Shown here: in pieces, positions 1 through 8,736 of the stretch | How positions within the stretch are numbered: the stretch's first letter is position 1 | Layout: each line of letters begins with the position of its first letter | Origin: Rhodococcus sp. WMMA185 | GTDB lineage: Bacteria > Actinomycetota > Actinomycetes > Mycobacteriales > Mycobacteriaceae | Direction of reading: 5' to 3' | DNA length: 64,000 bases | Assembly (NCBI RefSeq): GCF_001767395.1 | Contig: NZ_CP017014.1 | Location: 3,356,501-3,420,500, forward strand | Translations under genes and position numbers: made by a program | Notes under the pieces: generated by a model | What the model was told of the DNA's origin: nothing | Seen by the model: the letters and a program-made list of their open reading frames with translations, nothing else | Databases searched by the model: none

Positions 1-51
1 GGCTCGTCGTATCCGCGCGCGGCCAAATGAAGTATCGATAACCTGGATCAC

Positions 52-930
52 ATGCGCCATCTCGTACCCGGCATTGTGCTCAATTCCGGAACCGTCATCC
101 CCCAACTTGGGCTGGGCGTCTGGCAGGCCACCAATGCCGAAACCGAACACGCCGTGCGGTTCGCCCTGGACGAGGCAGGCTACCGCCACATCGACACCGC
201 AGCCGCGTACGGCAACGAGGAGGGCGTCGGCCGAGGCATATCCACCTCATCGGTACCGCGCGAAGACATCTTCATCACCACGAAGCTGTGGAACAGCGAC
301 CACGGATACGAGCCGGCCTTGAAGGCGTTCGACGCCAGCCTGGCCCGCCTCGGTCTCGACTACATCGACCTCTACATGATCCATTGGCCGCTACAGGGCG
401 ACGACCGCCTCCTCCACACCTGGGACGCGCTGGGGGCCATTGCCGAGTCGGGACGAGCCAGGGCGATCGGCGTGTGCAACTTCGAACCCCACCACCTGCA
501 GCTACTCATCGACCACGGACGCGCTCTGCCCGCGATCGACCAGGTGGAACTGCATCCGCATCTCGCCCAGCGCGACATCCGGAACTTCTGCGCCGAGCAC
601 GGCGTCGCCGTCGAATCGTGGAGTCCGCTGGGCGGCACCAGCAACTCGGGCTGGGGCAAGAGATCGAAGCCCAACACCCTACTGACGGAGCCGATCATCA
701 CGCGCATCGGCGACCGGCACGGCAAGTCCGCGGCTCAGGTAATGATCCGCTGGCATCTTCAGAACGGCCTGATCGTCATCCCCAAGTCGGTTCACGATTC
801 GAGAATCCGTGAGAACATAGACGTTTTCGACTTCGAACTCGATGAGCAGGACCTCAGCGAGATCGACACGCTGGACAGCGGTATCCGTGTCGGCGCCCAT
901 CCGGACCAGTACCAGGCAGGCGCGCGCTAA
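52..930 (+). CDS. Aldo/keto reductase
   Basis: A 292-residue single-domain aldo/keto reductase, the usual length for the family, expected to be a soluble NADPH-dependent carbonyl reductase. The N-terminal strand GTVIPQLGLGVWQ is typical. The family tetrad is visible: Asp and Tyr in HIDTAAAYGNEEG, Lys in TTKLW and His in MIHWP. The C-terminal IPKSVHDSRIRENIDVFDF is the NADPH-phosphate binding segment. The ATG at 52 gives the full N-terminal hairpin, but no strong ribosome binding site is visible, so the start is less sure than the identity. It converges on cyp142 with a gap of 16 bases. The substrate cannot be read from sequence; a sterol role is possible only by neighbourhood. Confidence 0.9.
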   Translation: MRHLVPGIVLNSGTVIPQLGLGVWQATNAETEHAVRFALDEAGYRHIDTAAAYGNEEGVGRGISTSSVPREDIFITTKLWNSDHGYEPALKAFDASLARLGLDYIDLYMIHWPLQGDDRLLHTWDALGAIAESGRARAIGVCNFEPHHLQLLIDHGRALPAIDQVELHPHLAQRDIRNFCAEHGVAVESWSPLGGTSNSGWGKRSKPNTLLTEPIITRIGDRHGKSAAQVMIRWHLQNGLIVIPKSVHDSRIRENIDVFDFELDEQDLSEIDTLDSGIRVGAHPDQYQAGAR

Positions 931-946
931 GTAGGCGAGCGAACCG

Positions 947-2134
947 CTACCGCACGACACCCAACCTCACCGGCATCTGCTCGAGTCCCGACACGAAATT
1001 CGCCGGACGGCGCCGCAGCGGGCCGTCGTCAGCGAGCGTCATTTCGGGCAGGCGCGACAGCAGTTGCTCGAACATGATCTTCGCTTCGAGCCGGGCCAGT
1101 TGGTTGCCGAGGCAGAAGTGAGTGCCGAACCCGAATGCGACATGCGGGTTCGGAGACCGGTTGATGTCGAAGACCTCGGGATCTGCGAATACCTTCTCGT
1201 CGAAGTTCGCGGATTCGAACAGCAGCATCATCTTCTCCCCCTGGCGCAGTTCTGCTCCGAAGAATTCGACGTCGCGGGTGACCGTGCGGCACATGTTCTT
1301 GATCGGCGACGACCAGCGCAGCATCTCTTCGACAGCCGTGGGGATTGCGCCGGCGTCGTCCACCAGGCGCTCCTGCTGATCGGGGTGGCGCATGAGTTGT
1401 TCCATACCGCCGCTCAGGACGTGCCGGGTGGTCTCGTCTCCACCGACGAGAATCAGCAGGGTTTCGCCGACGATTTCCTCATCGCTGAGCCGAACCCCCT
1501 CGATCTCGCTGTGCACGAGGACGCTGGTCAGGTCGTCGGTCGGATTCTGCCGTCGTTCTTCGATCGTGCGGAGCGTGAACTCGCTGAATGCTGCGTAGGC
1601 GTCCATCTGCGCCTGCAATTCCTCGTCTGTGGCGTTGCTTCCGAGGGCGTTCATCAAATCGTCGGACCACCGCAGAAAAGTCTCGCGTTCCTCCGGACGT
1701 ACACCGAGCATGTCGCCGATCACCGCCATGGGCAGCGGCGCAGCCAGGTCGCGGACGAAGTCCGCCTCACCCTTCTCACACACTGAATCGATGAGATGGT
1801 CGCAGATCTCCCTGATCCGATCGGCCCTGGCCTCCACGCGCTTGCGAGTGAAACCAACGTTGACCAGCCGACGATGCTGCAGGTGCTGCGGATCGTCCAT
1901 GTCGATCATCTGTGGCAGCGGGCCCACCCCGGGGCGTATTCCCCCCGCGCTCGAGAACAATTGCGGGTCACGTTCGGCGGCGAGCACGGCCTCGTACGAC
2001 GCGGCCCCGACGATGCCCTCCGCGCGATACACCGGTTCGCGGGCCCGCATCCAGGCGTAGGCCTGGTGGGTGTCGCCCAACTCCCCCGAGTAGAAACGTC
2101 CGTCGAGCAGATCGAAATTCGGCCTGTCCGCCAT
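947..2134 (-). CDS. cyp142: Cytochrome P450 CYP142, steroid C26/C27 monooxygenase
   Basis: A 395-residue soluble bacterial P450. It matches remembered CYP142A1 of M. tuberculosis across long stretches, for example RDLAAPLPMAVIGDMLGVRP, GGDETTRH of the I helix, MLRWSSPIKNMCR and the heme loop FGFGTHFCLGNQLARLE with ligand Cys341. CYP142 oxidises the terminal side-chain carbon of cholesterol or cholestenone to the acid, the first step of side-chain degradation. The ATG at 2134 is preceded by GAGGAGC at good spacing. It is divergent from an SDR gene, with a KstR-type operator between. No cyp125 is present in this window, so CYP142 is the only C26/27 hydroxylase visible here. Confidence 0.95.
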   Translation of the reverse strand: MADRPNFDLLDGRFYSGELGDTHQAYAWMRAREPVYRAEGIVGAASYEAVLAAERDPQLFSSAGGIRPGVGPLPQMIDMDDPQHLQHRRLVNVGFTRKRVEARADRIREICDHLIDSVCEKGEADFVRDLAAPLPMAVIGDMLGVRPEERETFLRWSDDLMNALGSNATDEELQAQMDAYAAFSEFTLRTIEERRQNPTDDLTSVLVHSEIEGVRLSDEEIVGETLLILVGGDETTRHVLSGGMEQLMRHPDQQERLVDDAGAIPTAVEEMLRWSSPIKNMCRTVTRDVEFFGAELRQGEKMMLLFESANFDEKVFADPEVFDINRSPNPHVAFGFGTHFCLGNQLARLEAKIMFEQLLSRLPEMTLADDGPLRRRPANFVSGLEQMPVRLGVVR

Positions 2135-2196
2135 CGCGATGCTCCTCGGCCGAGATGTTCCCCGGCATTGAAATCCGACGAAACGTGTCCCGATAA

Positions 2197-2210
2197 TAGA
2201 ACGTGTTCCT
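2197..2210. promoter_or_regulatory. KstR-type operator between cyp142 and the SDR gene
   Basis: TAGAACGTGTTCCT matches 13 of 14 positions of the KstR pattern TnnAACnnGTTnnA; only the last base differs. It lies 62 bases upstream of the cyp142 start and 55 bases upstream of the SDR start, so it could control both. The KstR gene itself is in this window. Confidence 0.75.
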
Positions 2211-2265
2211 ATCCTGACGGAGCGGTACGAACAGACCCGCGTTCAACCACCCGAAGGAGATGTGC

Positions 2266-3108
2266 ATGGCTACCGACGACGCCAACGGACTCGCGAAGAG
2301 TTCTGTACTCGTCACCGGCGGTGGGAGTGGCATCGGTTTGGGCGTCGCCAAGACCCTCGCAGCCGAAGGCGTCCACGTCACGATATGCGGTCGCAACGAG
2401 CAGAAACTGGAAAACGCGGCACGTGAAATCGGCAACGCCGACAACAGCGTTGACACGGTGGTCGCCGACGTCACCGTCGAAGCGGATGTGATCCGCGCGG
2501 TGTCTCAGGCGTGCGAACACACGGGACGACTCGACGGCGTCGTCGCCTGCGCGGGCGGCAACGAGACCATCGCCCCCGTCACCCAACTGGACGTCGAGGC
2601 GTGGCGTCGTACGGTCGACCTCAACATCACCGGCACCATGCTGACGATCAAGCATTCGGCCCGTGCGCTGGTGGATGCGGGCGGAGGGTCGATCGTCGCA
2701 ATTTCGTCGATCGCGAGCAGCAATACGCACCGCTGGTTCGGGGCTTACGGACCATCGAAAGCGGGAGTGGATCACCTGGTGCAACTCGCCGCCGACGAAC
2801 TCGGCGCAAGCAACGTACGCGTCAACTGCATCCGCCCAGGACTCACCCGCACCGATCTCGTCGCGCTCATCACCGACGGTGGGCCGATCTTGGAGGACTA
2901 CCTGGCGAACACTCCCATCGCGAGAGTCGGCGAGGTCACCGACGTCGCGGCGCTCGCGAAGTTCCTCCTCGGCCCGGACTCCACCTGGATCACGGGTCAG
3001 ATCATCAATGTCGACGGCGGACAGATGCTGCGCCGCGGCCCCGACTTCAGGTCGATGCTCGAACCGGTCTACGGCGCCGACGGTTTGCGAGGGGTGGTGG
3101 CGCCATGA
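2266..3108 (+). CDS. SDR-family NAD(P)-dependent oxidoreductase
   Basis: A classical short-chain dehydrogenase/reductase of 280 residues. The cofactor motif TGGGSGIGLG is near the N-terminus; the NAG-type motif appears as CAGG; the catalytic Ser is in AISSIASS and Tyr-Lys in YGPSK. The C-terminus WITGQIINVDGGQ is canonical. The ATG at 2266 is chosen over one at 2260 because GAAGGAG then sits six bases upstream. The last base pairs overlap the next gene (ATGA), so the two are translationally coupled. A KstR-type site upstream suggests a steroid or steroid-derived acyl-CoA alcohol as substrate; that is inference. Confidence 0.88.
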   Translation: MATDDANGLAKSSVLVTGGGSGIGLGVAKTLAAEGVHVTICGRNEQKLENAAREIGNADNSVDTVVADVTVEADVIRAVSQACEHTGRLDGVVACAGGNETIAPVTQLDVEAWRRTVDLNITGTMLTIKHSARALVDAGGGSIVAISSIASSNTHRWFGAYGPSKAGVDHLVQLAADELGASNVRVNCIRPGLTRTDLVALITDGGPILEDYLANTPIARVGEVTDVAALAKFLLGPDSTWITGQIINVDGGQMLRRGPDFRSMLEPVYGADGLRGVVAP

Positions 3109-3833
3109 CGTCGCACCAGGTGCTGGGCAAACAGATCGACACACCGGTCGAGGTTCGGCGGGCATCCGCGATCACCGCCATGTACTCGGTGCCGGCCACC
3201 GCTGCCCAGGATTTGATTGCCCACACGGGTCTCGAAGTCCTCCAATTCCGTCCGGGTCGCGGCGTGTGCGTGCTTGTGTTCGTCGATTACGTGGACGGAG
3301 ACCTGGGCCCCTACAACGAGTTCGGGGTCGTGTTCCTCGTCCGGGATCACCGCGCCGCCGCCGCTTCGGTCACACAAGATCTCAAGTCACTCGTGCAGGG
3401 CAGGGCCGGCGCACTGATCCACCGGTTGCCGGTCGACGGCGAGTTCACCATGGCTGCCGGCAGAAGTATCTGGGGCTTCCCCAAGACCTTGGCCGACTTC
3501 GACGTGGAACACAGCGGTTCGGTGGAGCGTGCATCGGTGAGCCAGGACGACCGCCTGATCGCTCAGCTCAGCGTGAAACGTGGTATCCGGGTACCGGCTC
3601 CGGACACCGCCACAGCACTCGCCGCCTACTCGAATCTCGACGGCGTCACAAGGGTCACCACATGGCAGATGCGTCCCAACGGCGTCCGCTCGCGACCCGG
3701 TGGGGCGGAGTTGAAGCTGGGCTCCCACCCGATCGCCGACGAACTGAGGTCCCTGGGGTTGCCGAGGCGGGCGCTCGTCACTTCCTCGATTCCCGACCTA
3801 CCGATGACATTCGGGGACGCCCAGCCCATATGA
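3105..3833 (+). CDS. Acetoacetate decarboxylase-like protein
   Basis: A 242-residue protein with the acetoacetate decarboxylase fold pattern. The segment SIWGFPKTLADFDVE resembles the family motif that carries the Schiff-base lysine, and ELKLGSHPIADELRSLG is typical of the C-terminal barrel. The ATG at 3105 overlaps the stop of the SDR gene by four bases. In M. tuberculosis a protein of unknown function of similar size is encoded beside cyp142 (Rv3519); I believe this is its counterpart, from memory. Decarboxylation of a beta-keto acid, or a lyase-type variant of the fold, are both possible. Coupling to the SDR suggests the SDR product is its substrate. Confidence 0.75.
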   Translation: MTSHQVLGKQIDTPVEVRRASAITAMYSVPATAAQDLIAHTGLEVLQFRPGRGVCVLVFVDYVDGDLGPYNEFGVVFLVRDHRAAAASVTQDLKSLVQGRAGALIHRLPVDGEFTMAAGRSIWGFPKTLADFDVEHSGSVERASVSQDDRLIAQLSVKRGIRVPAPDTATALAAYSNLDGVTRVTTWQMRPNGVRSRPGGAELKLGSHPIADELRSLGLPRRALVTSSIPDLPMTFGDAQPI

Positions 3834-3957
3834 GCAAGCGCGTGGCTGCTCTCGTGACCGCAACCGGGGCGGTCACTCGCGGGGTGTGGACAGCCACACC
3901 CCCGACTCACCTGTCCACCCCCTCGAATGACGACGTCGGAGGTGAAAGGCTGCTGAC

Positions 3958-5253
3958 ATGAACGAATCTCCCGCGCCGCCACTGGTCGAGTTCCTCCGAG
4001 CCCCCATCGCCGCGAAGACTTGGCGTGAGGCCGGATACCTCGCCGTCACCGTCCCGCTGGCTCTCGCCGGCCTCACCTACCTCGCTGCCGGGTTCGGGAG
4101 TGGACTCTTGCTCGCCGTCACCCTCGTGGGGTTTCCCTTGCTCGCCGCAGTCGTCCTTGGCGCCAGAGGCTTCGGTTACGTTCACCGGAGCCTGGCAACG
4201 ACAATGATGGGTGCGGCGGTGGCCGAACCACCCCGGCCGACACGAGAACCGGGCGTCATCGGATTCGTCCGCTCCGGGCTGACAGACCGCACAGGCTGGC
4301 GAGCGATCCTGTTCATGCTGATCAAGACCGTCATGTTCGTTCCGGCCTTGGTCGCGCTGGCGTTTGCTGCAGGTGCGCTGTATCTGACGATCTTGCCGAT
4401 CCCGTGGTGGTTGTTCGATGTCAAGAGTGTCGACTCCACCGGGACCGAGCGACATTCGATCATCGAAATCGGGAACGTCTACTTCGATACCTGGCCGCAG
4501 ATGATGCTGGTGTCCGCGGTAGGGGTCGCCTGCCTGCTTCTCGCGCCGTGGCCGATACGAGGACTCGCCGCACTTGACCGCTCCCTGATCCGCTCGCTAC
4601 TCGGCCCGTCGCGCCGCGACTCGCGCGTCGAGCAACTCGAGCGCAGTCGTACTGCAGCCGTGGAAGACTCGGCGACTCGGCTGAGACGTGTCGAGCGTGA
4701 CCTGCACGACGGCACCCAAGCCCGCATCGTGTCGATGGCCATGACGTTGGGTCGCGCAGAAGAGCAGCTAGCCGCCGGACAGGACCCGTCCGATCTCGTG
4801 CACAGCGCGCACGCGGCGGCGAAGGACACCCTCGTCGAGCTGCGAGAGTTGGTGCGGGGTATACATCCCCCCGCCCTCGATCTCGGCCTCGCCCCCGCCC
4901 TCGAGACCCTGGCGGCGCGCAGTGTGATTCCGGTGGATCTCGCGGTATCCGATTACTTGCGGCCCTCTCCGGGTACCGAGGCAATTGCCTACTTCGCAGT
5001 GGCCGAACTGCTAGCCAACGTCGCCCGTCACTCGAACGCAACCCGCGCGTGGGTGTCGGTGACCTCTGACGATCACACCCTGACGGTAATGGTCCGCGAC
5101 AACGGCTCGGGTGGCGCTCGTGTCGGGGCGGGAAGCGGACTGTCCGGGTTGCAGACACGCGCCGCCACCGTGGACGGAACACTGGTCGTGGACAGTCCCG
5201 TCGGCGGCCCGACCGTCGCAACCCTCTCCCTCCCCGTCGACGGAGCCCTCTGA
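3958..5253 (+). CDS. Two-component sensor histidine kinase, NarL/DesK type
   Basis: A 431-residue membrane sensor kinase. Residues 25-70 and 115-200 hold hydrophobic segments, about four membrane spans, in the arrangement of the actinobacterial putative-sensor domain. The HisKA_3 dimerisation helix has the phosphoacceptor His250 in VERDLHDGTQ. The C-terminal ATPase domain shows the N box ELLANVARHS and G box DNGSGG. The stop overlaps the response regulator start by one base (TGATG), so the two are coupled. The signal is unknown, and the neighbours do not indicate a target. Confidence 0.92.
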   Translation: MNESPAPPLVEFLRAPIAAKTWREAGYLAVTVPLALAGLTYLAAGFGSGLLLAVTLVGFPLLAAVVLGARGFGYVHRSLATTMMGAAVAEPPRPTREPGVIGFVRSGLTDRTGWRAILFMLIKTVMFVPALVALAFAAGALYLTILPIPWWLFDVKSVDSTGTERHSIIEIGNVYFDTWPQMMLVSAVGVACLLLAPWPIRGLAALDRSLIRSLLGPSRRDSRVEQLERSRTAAVEDSATRLRRVERDLHDGTQARIVSMAMTLGRAEEQLAAGQDPSDLVHSAHAAAKDTLVELRELVRGIHPPALDLGLAPALETLAARSVIPVDLAVSDYLRPSPGTEAIAYFAVAELLANVARHSNATRAWVSVTSDDHTLTVMVRDNGSGGARVGAGSGLSGLQTRAATVDGTLVVDSPVGGPTVATLSLPVDGAL

Positions 5254-5897
5254 TGCGGATCGTGATCGCCGAGGACAACGCAATCCTGCGGGACGGGCTG
5301 GCACAGCTGCTGATCGAACGTGGTCACGAGATCGCGGCAATCGCCATGGACGCCCCCACCCTGGGCGCCGCCGTCGCCGAGCACCGACCGGATGTCGCCG
5401 TGGTCGATATTCGGATGCCTCCCACATTCACCGACGAGGGACTCGTGGAGGCCGTGGCACTGCGCAGAAGGTTCCCCGACATCGGCGTTCTCGTGTTCTC
5501 ACAATGGGTGGAAACCCGTTATGCCTCTGAACTTCTCGCCGGAAGGGCGGCCGGGGTCGGGTACCTCCTCAAGGACCGCGTGGCGGACGTCGGCGAGTTC
5601 GTCGACGCCCTAGAGCGGGTCGCGTCGGGAGGAACAGCACTCGACCCGGAGGTGGTGACCCAATTGATGGGTTCGAGCCGCAAGGCCGAGACTCTGGACC
5701 GGCTCACCCCGCGCGAGCGCGAGGTGCTCGGGCTGATGGCCCAGGGCCTGTCGAACGCCGCACTCGCCCAGGCGCTGCATATCACCGAGCGAGCAGTGGA
5801 GAAGCACATCGGCAACATCTTCACCAAGCTCGACCTGCCGACATCGGATGGACACCACCGGCGTGTCCTCGCAGTACTCCGATACCTGGAGCAATGA
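5253..5897 (+). CDS. Response regulator, NarL/LuxR type
   Basis: A 214-residue DNA-binding response regulator. The receiver domain covers residues 1-120, with acidic residues in AEDNA, phosphoacceptor Asp52 in VVDIRMPP and the conserved Lys in LLKDRV. A LuxR-type helix-turn-helix covers about 150-214 (LTPREREVLGLMAQGLSN, then ERAVEKHIGNIFTKL). It is the cognate partner of the upstream kinase, whose reading frame overlaps its start. It converges on the PucR-family gene with 33 bases between stops. Confidence 0.94.
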   Translation: MRIVIAEDNAILRDGLAQLLIERGHEIAAIAMDAPTLGAAVAEHRPDVAVVDIRMPPTFTDEGLVEAVALRRRFPDIGVLVFSQWVETRYASELLAGRAAGVGYLLKDRVADVGEFVDALERVASGGTALDPEVVTQLMGSSRKAETLDRLTPREREVLGLMAQGLSNAALAQALHITERAVEKHIGNIFTKLDLPTSDGHHRRVLAVLRYLEQ

Positions 5898-5930
5898 CGA
5901 CTCACCTGTTTTCGTCCCGTGCCGCACGCC

Positions 5931-7091
5931 TCATGCCAGCGCAAGCAAGGCCAACGCGGCCTGCCGGGGAACCGTTACGTCCAGGCTCGTCAGCTTCTCG
6001 AATCTGCCGAGCCGGTTCAACACGGTGTTCCGATGGCAGAACAATTGCGCGGCGGTGTCGGTGACACTTCCAGTCGCGAGATAGACCCGCACCGTCTCGA
6101 CGATCCGGTCACGTTCCTCGTCCGTGATCGTGTCGAGGCCGGACAGGAGGTATGCCGAGAATTCCGTTTGATCATCCAAACGGCTCTTGGTCACTCGCGT
6201 CCACGCGTCGGTGAGCGTCCGTAGTCCGTGTTCACCCGGACGGATGGTTCGAAGTATCTCGTACGCTGTGTTCGCCGCCGAAGCCACTGAAACGAGACCG
6301 CGCGCCGCCGGGACCATGCCGCCGGAAATCTCCTGTAGTTGCCGGTACTGGCTCTCGGGCCCCCGGGTCTGTGTTCGCGGCGCCGGCCACAGAACTACCA
6401 CGCGGCCGGACTGGTTGAGAACGAAGAGATCTTCGCCCCTGGCGGCGAGCGTGTTCGCGATCCGGTGCACCATCTGGGACGATTCGCGGCCTGCAACGAC
6501 GACGCGGAACGTGTCGTCGGCGTCGACCTTCAGAGCACGGGCAACCTGGTCGACCTTGCTCGAGACCAGGGGTGCGGGCCCGAACAGCTCTGCCAGGTAT
6601 GTCTGCTGTTCGTCTCGGGTGGAAGCGGCCATCGCCGCCTTCTCTTCGAGATAACTCTGTTGCACCGCGCGGGCATGATCGTCGACCGCACTCCAGAGGC
6701 TGTCGACATGGAGTGCGAGAACCGTCATGTCCGTCGAATTTGCGCGCTCGAGCAGTGACGACCACAGGATGCCGAAGTCGAGACGGATCGCCGCCACCAG
6801 ATCTTCTACCGGGATTCCCTGTCGGGCACGTTGCCGTCCCAGCTCCTGGGAAAGCGAACCGAGTCGAGTCGTCGCCGGGCCGGTGATGACTGCCTCGAGT
6901 ATCAACCGAATCGACTCGCGGGCAGAATTCGCGAGATCATCCCTGGTCACAAGACCCGATTGATAAGATTCGACGGTCTCGAGCTTGTCGAGGAAGACCG
7001 TGGCCAGGTCATCGACCTCGTGCGTTGCGCCCAAGATCAGCTCACGCCAGCGCGGCAGACTCTCCCGTTTCCGCTTGGCGAGGTTTCTCAC
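5931..7091 (-). CDS. PucR/CdaR-family transcriptional regulator
   Basis: A 386-residue regulator. The C-terminal 60 residues carry the PucR-type helix-turn-helix (YLATGSVTDTAAQLFCHRNTVLNRLGRFEKL). The N-terminal half is helical and resembles the RsbR-like ligand domain common in actinobacterial PucR proteins, followed by a GGDEF-like middle domain. The start is GTG at 7091 with AAGGA six bases upstream. It is divergent from the MHS transporter, with 246 bases between them. PucR proteins usually activate catabolic genes for purines, amines or amino acids, so it is a likely regulator of the transporter and hydrolase. Confidence 0.88.
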   Translation of the reverse strand: MRNLAKRKRESLPRWRELILGATHEVDDLATVFLDKLETVESYQSGLVTRDDLANSARESIRLILEAVITGPATTRLGSLSQELGRQRARQGIPVEDLVAAIRLDFGILWSSLLERANSTDMTVLALHVDSLWSAVDDHARAVQQSYLEEKAAMAASTRDEQQTYLAELFGPAPLVSSKVDQVARALKVDADDTFRVVVAGRESSQMVHRIANTLAARGEDLFVLNQSGRVVVLWPAPRTQTRGPESQYRQLQEISGGMVPAARGLVSVASAANTAYEILRTIRPGEHGLRTLTDAWTRVTKSRLDDQTEFSAYLLSGLDTITDEERDRIVETVRVYLATGSVTDTAAQLFCHRNTVLNRLGRFEKLTSLDVTVPRQAALALLALA

Positions 7092-7337
7092 AGGAGTTCC
7101 TTCCGCGCGGCTCCTCAGTCAGGTCCTACCCACATCTTCAACTCTAGAATCGCGGCAACGCGGCGGCACGACATATCGCCGACACGGACCCTCCATCGGC
7201 AGCGCGTTATGCATATTCACAACATGTGGGCTCTTCTTCGAGGCAGATTGCGATTTCCTCCCGTATTCGGGTGGGGTTTCATGAACGGAACGCCTTTGAA
7301 CGATCTGCCCTATACGCGCAACATTCGGAGCACCACA

Positions 7338-8660
7338 ATGAGCACCCCGCCCGCTGTACAGCTTGGCGAAAAGAAGCCAATTCCACCCGATACATCGCGG
7401 CGAGTGGCTTTCGCGGCGTTCGTGGGAACGGCGATGGAGTGGTACGACTTCTTTCTGTTCACCACTGCGGCTGCCCTGGTGTTCAATGTGCAGTACTTCA
7501 GTTCCGAAAATGCACTGACGGCGACGATGGCGTCGTTCAGCACCCTGGCGGTCGGGTTCGTTGCGCGCCCGGTGGGTGGACTGCTCTTCGGCTGGCTCGG
7601 GGACCGGGTCGGACGCAAGAAAATTTTGATGACGACCATCGTCGGCATCGGTATTTCCACCGTCCTGATCGGATTGCTGCCCAACTACTACTCGATCGGT
7701 GTCATCGCCCCGATCGCACTCGTCGTGTTGCGCATATTGCAGGGCTTGGCCGTCGGAGGCGAGTGGAGTGGCGCAGTCACGATCGCGGCCGAGTGCGCTT
7801 CGCCTTCGCAGCGAGCGAGGTACGCGTCGATCCCGCAACTCGGATCGCCGGTGGGGACGATCATGTCCTCGGGAGCATTCTTCATCACAGCAGCCGTGTT
7901 ATCCGAAGATGTATTCAATTCCTGGGGCTGGCGTATTCCCTTCCTGTTGGCTCTGCCGCTGCTGGGAGTCTCTGTCGTGATTCGAAAGCAACTCGAGGAA
8001 TCCCCCGAATTCGAAGCCTTGCAGAAACAAGACTCGGTTTCGGAAGCACCACTACGCCAAGTGTTCTCCGGGGCATGGCGGCAACTTCTCGTCGGCGCTT
8101 CGGTCATGTTCATCGGAACCGGCGGGTTCTACCTGATGACGACGTTCGTCATCAGCTACGGCAAACGCGCTCTCGATCTCAGTGCGACAATGCTCCTTCT
8201 TGCCACCGTTATCGCAGCAGTAGTCCAGCTGCCCGTCATCATCAGCGGTGGAAGACTGGGCACACGATTCGGTTCGAGCCGCGTCGTGCTCGGCGGAGCG
8301 ATCGCAACGATAGTCTTGGCCTTCCCACTGTTCTGGGCGATCAGCACCGCGCAACCTGTGCTCGTCGTGATCGCCATGACCGTCGGGGTCGCGGCCATCT
8401 CGTATCCGTACGCAGTCAGCGGCGCGGTATTGACCAGCCTGTTCCCCGCGAAGGTCCGATACAGCGGTGTGTCCGTCTCGTCGAACATCGCGGGAATGGC
8501 AGCCGGGTTCGTACCGCTGATCGCGACAGCCGTTCTCACCGTGACCGGCGATACCCTCTGGCCCGCAGCGGTCATCCTCGTCCTCATCGGCGTGATCGCC
8601 TTGGTCGGCGCCATCATCACGCCCCGATGGAGCGTGGCCGAAGCGGGGCTCAAGCACTGA
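7338..8660 (+). CDS. MFS transporter, metabolite:H+ symporter (MHS) type
   Basis: A 440-residue, twelve-span inner-membrane transporter. The opening FVGTAMEWYDFFLF is the signature of the MHS branch (ShiA, ProP, KgtP, PcaT relatives), and the loop 2-3 motif is seen as GWLGDRVGRKKIL. MHS proteins import organic acids, betaines and related solutes with protons. The start is set at the ATG 7338, preceded by GGAG; the longer upstream reading frame lacks membrane character and is not used. The following hydrolase starts 76 bases after the stop, so the transporter probably brings in the compound that the hydrolase attacks. Confidence 0.92.
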   Translation: MSTPPAVQLGEKKPIPPDTSRRVAFAAFVGTAMEWYDFFLFTTAAALVFNVQYFSSENALTATMASFSTLAVGFVARPVGGLLFGWLGDRVGRKKILMTTIVGIGISTVLIGLLPNYYSIGVIAPIALVVLRILQGLAVGGEWSGAVTIAAECASPSQRARYASIPQLGSPVGTIMSSGAFFITAAVLSEDVFNSWGWRIPFLLALPLLGVSVVIRKQLEESPEFEALQKQDSVSEAPLRQVFSGAWRQLLVGASVMFIGTGGFYLMTTFVISYGKRALDLSATMLLLATVIAAVVQLPVIISGGRLGTRFGSSRVVLGGAIATIVLAFPLFWAISTAQPVLVVIAMTVGVAAISYPYAVSGAVLTSLFPAKVRYSGVSVSSNIAGMAAGFVPLIATAVLTVTGDTLWPAAVILVLIGVIALVGAIITPRWSVAEAGLKH

Positions 8661-8736
8661 CCACCCAGGCGCCCCGAACATCGCAATCCAGAACACCGCA
8701 ACCCAGAGAATCGAAATCCAGAGAGGCACCACCGCG

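Noticed and set aside
2180-2190. AAACGTGTCC next to the cyp142 operator as a second KstR site
   Set aside because: Only one half matches the pattern; the good site is 16 bases away.
6831-7337. Upstream extension of the MHS transporter frame
   Set aside because: It is antisense to the PucR gene, hydrophilic and not family-like; ATG 7338 gives a normal transporter.
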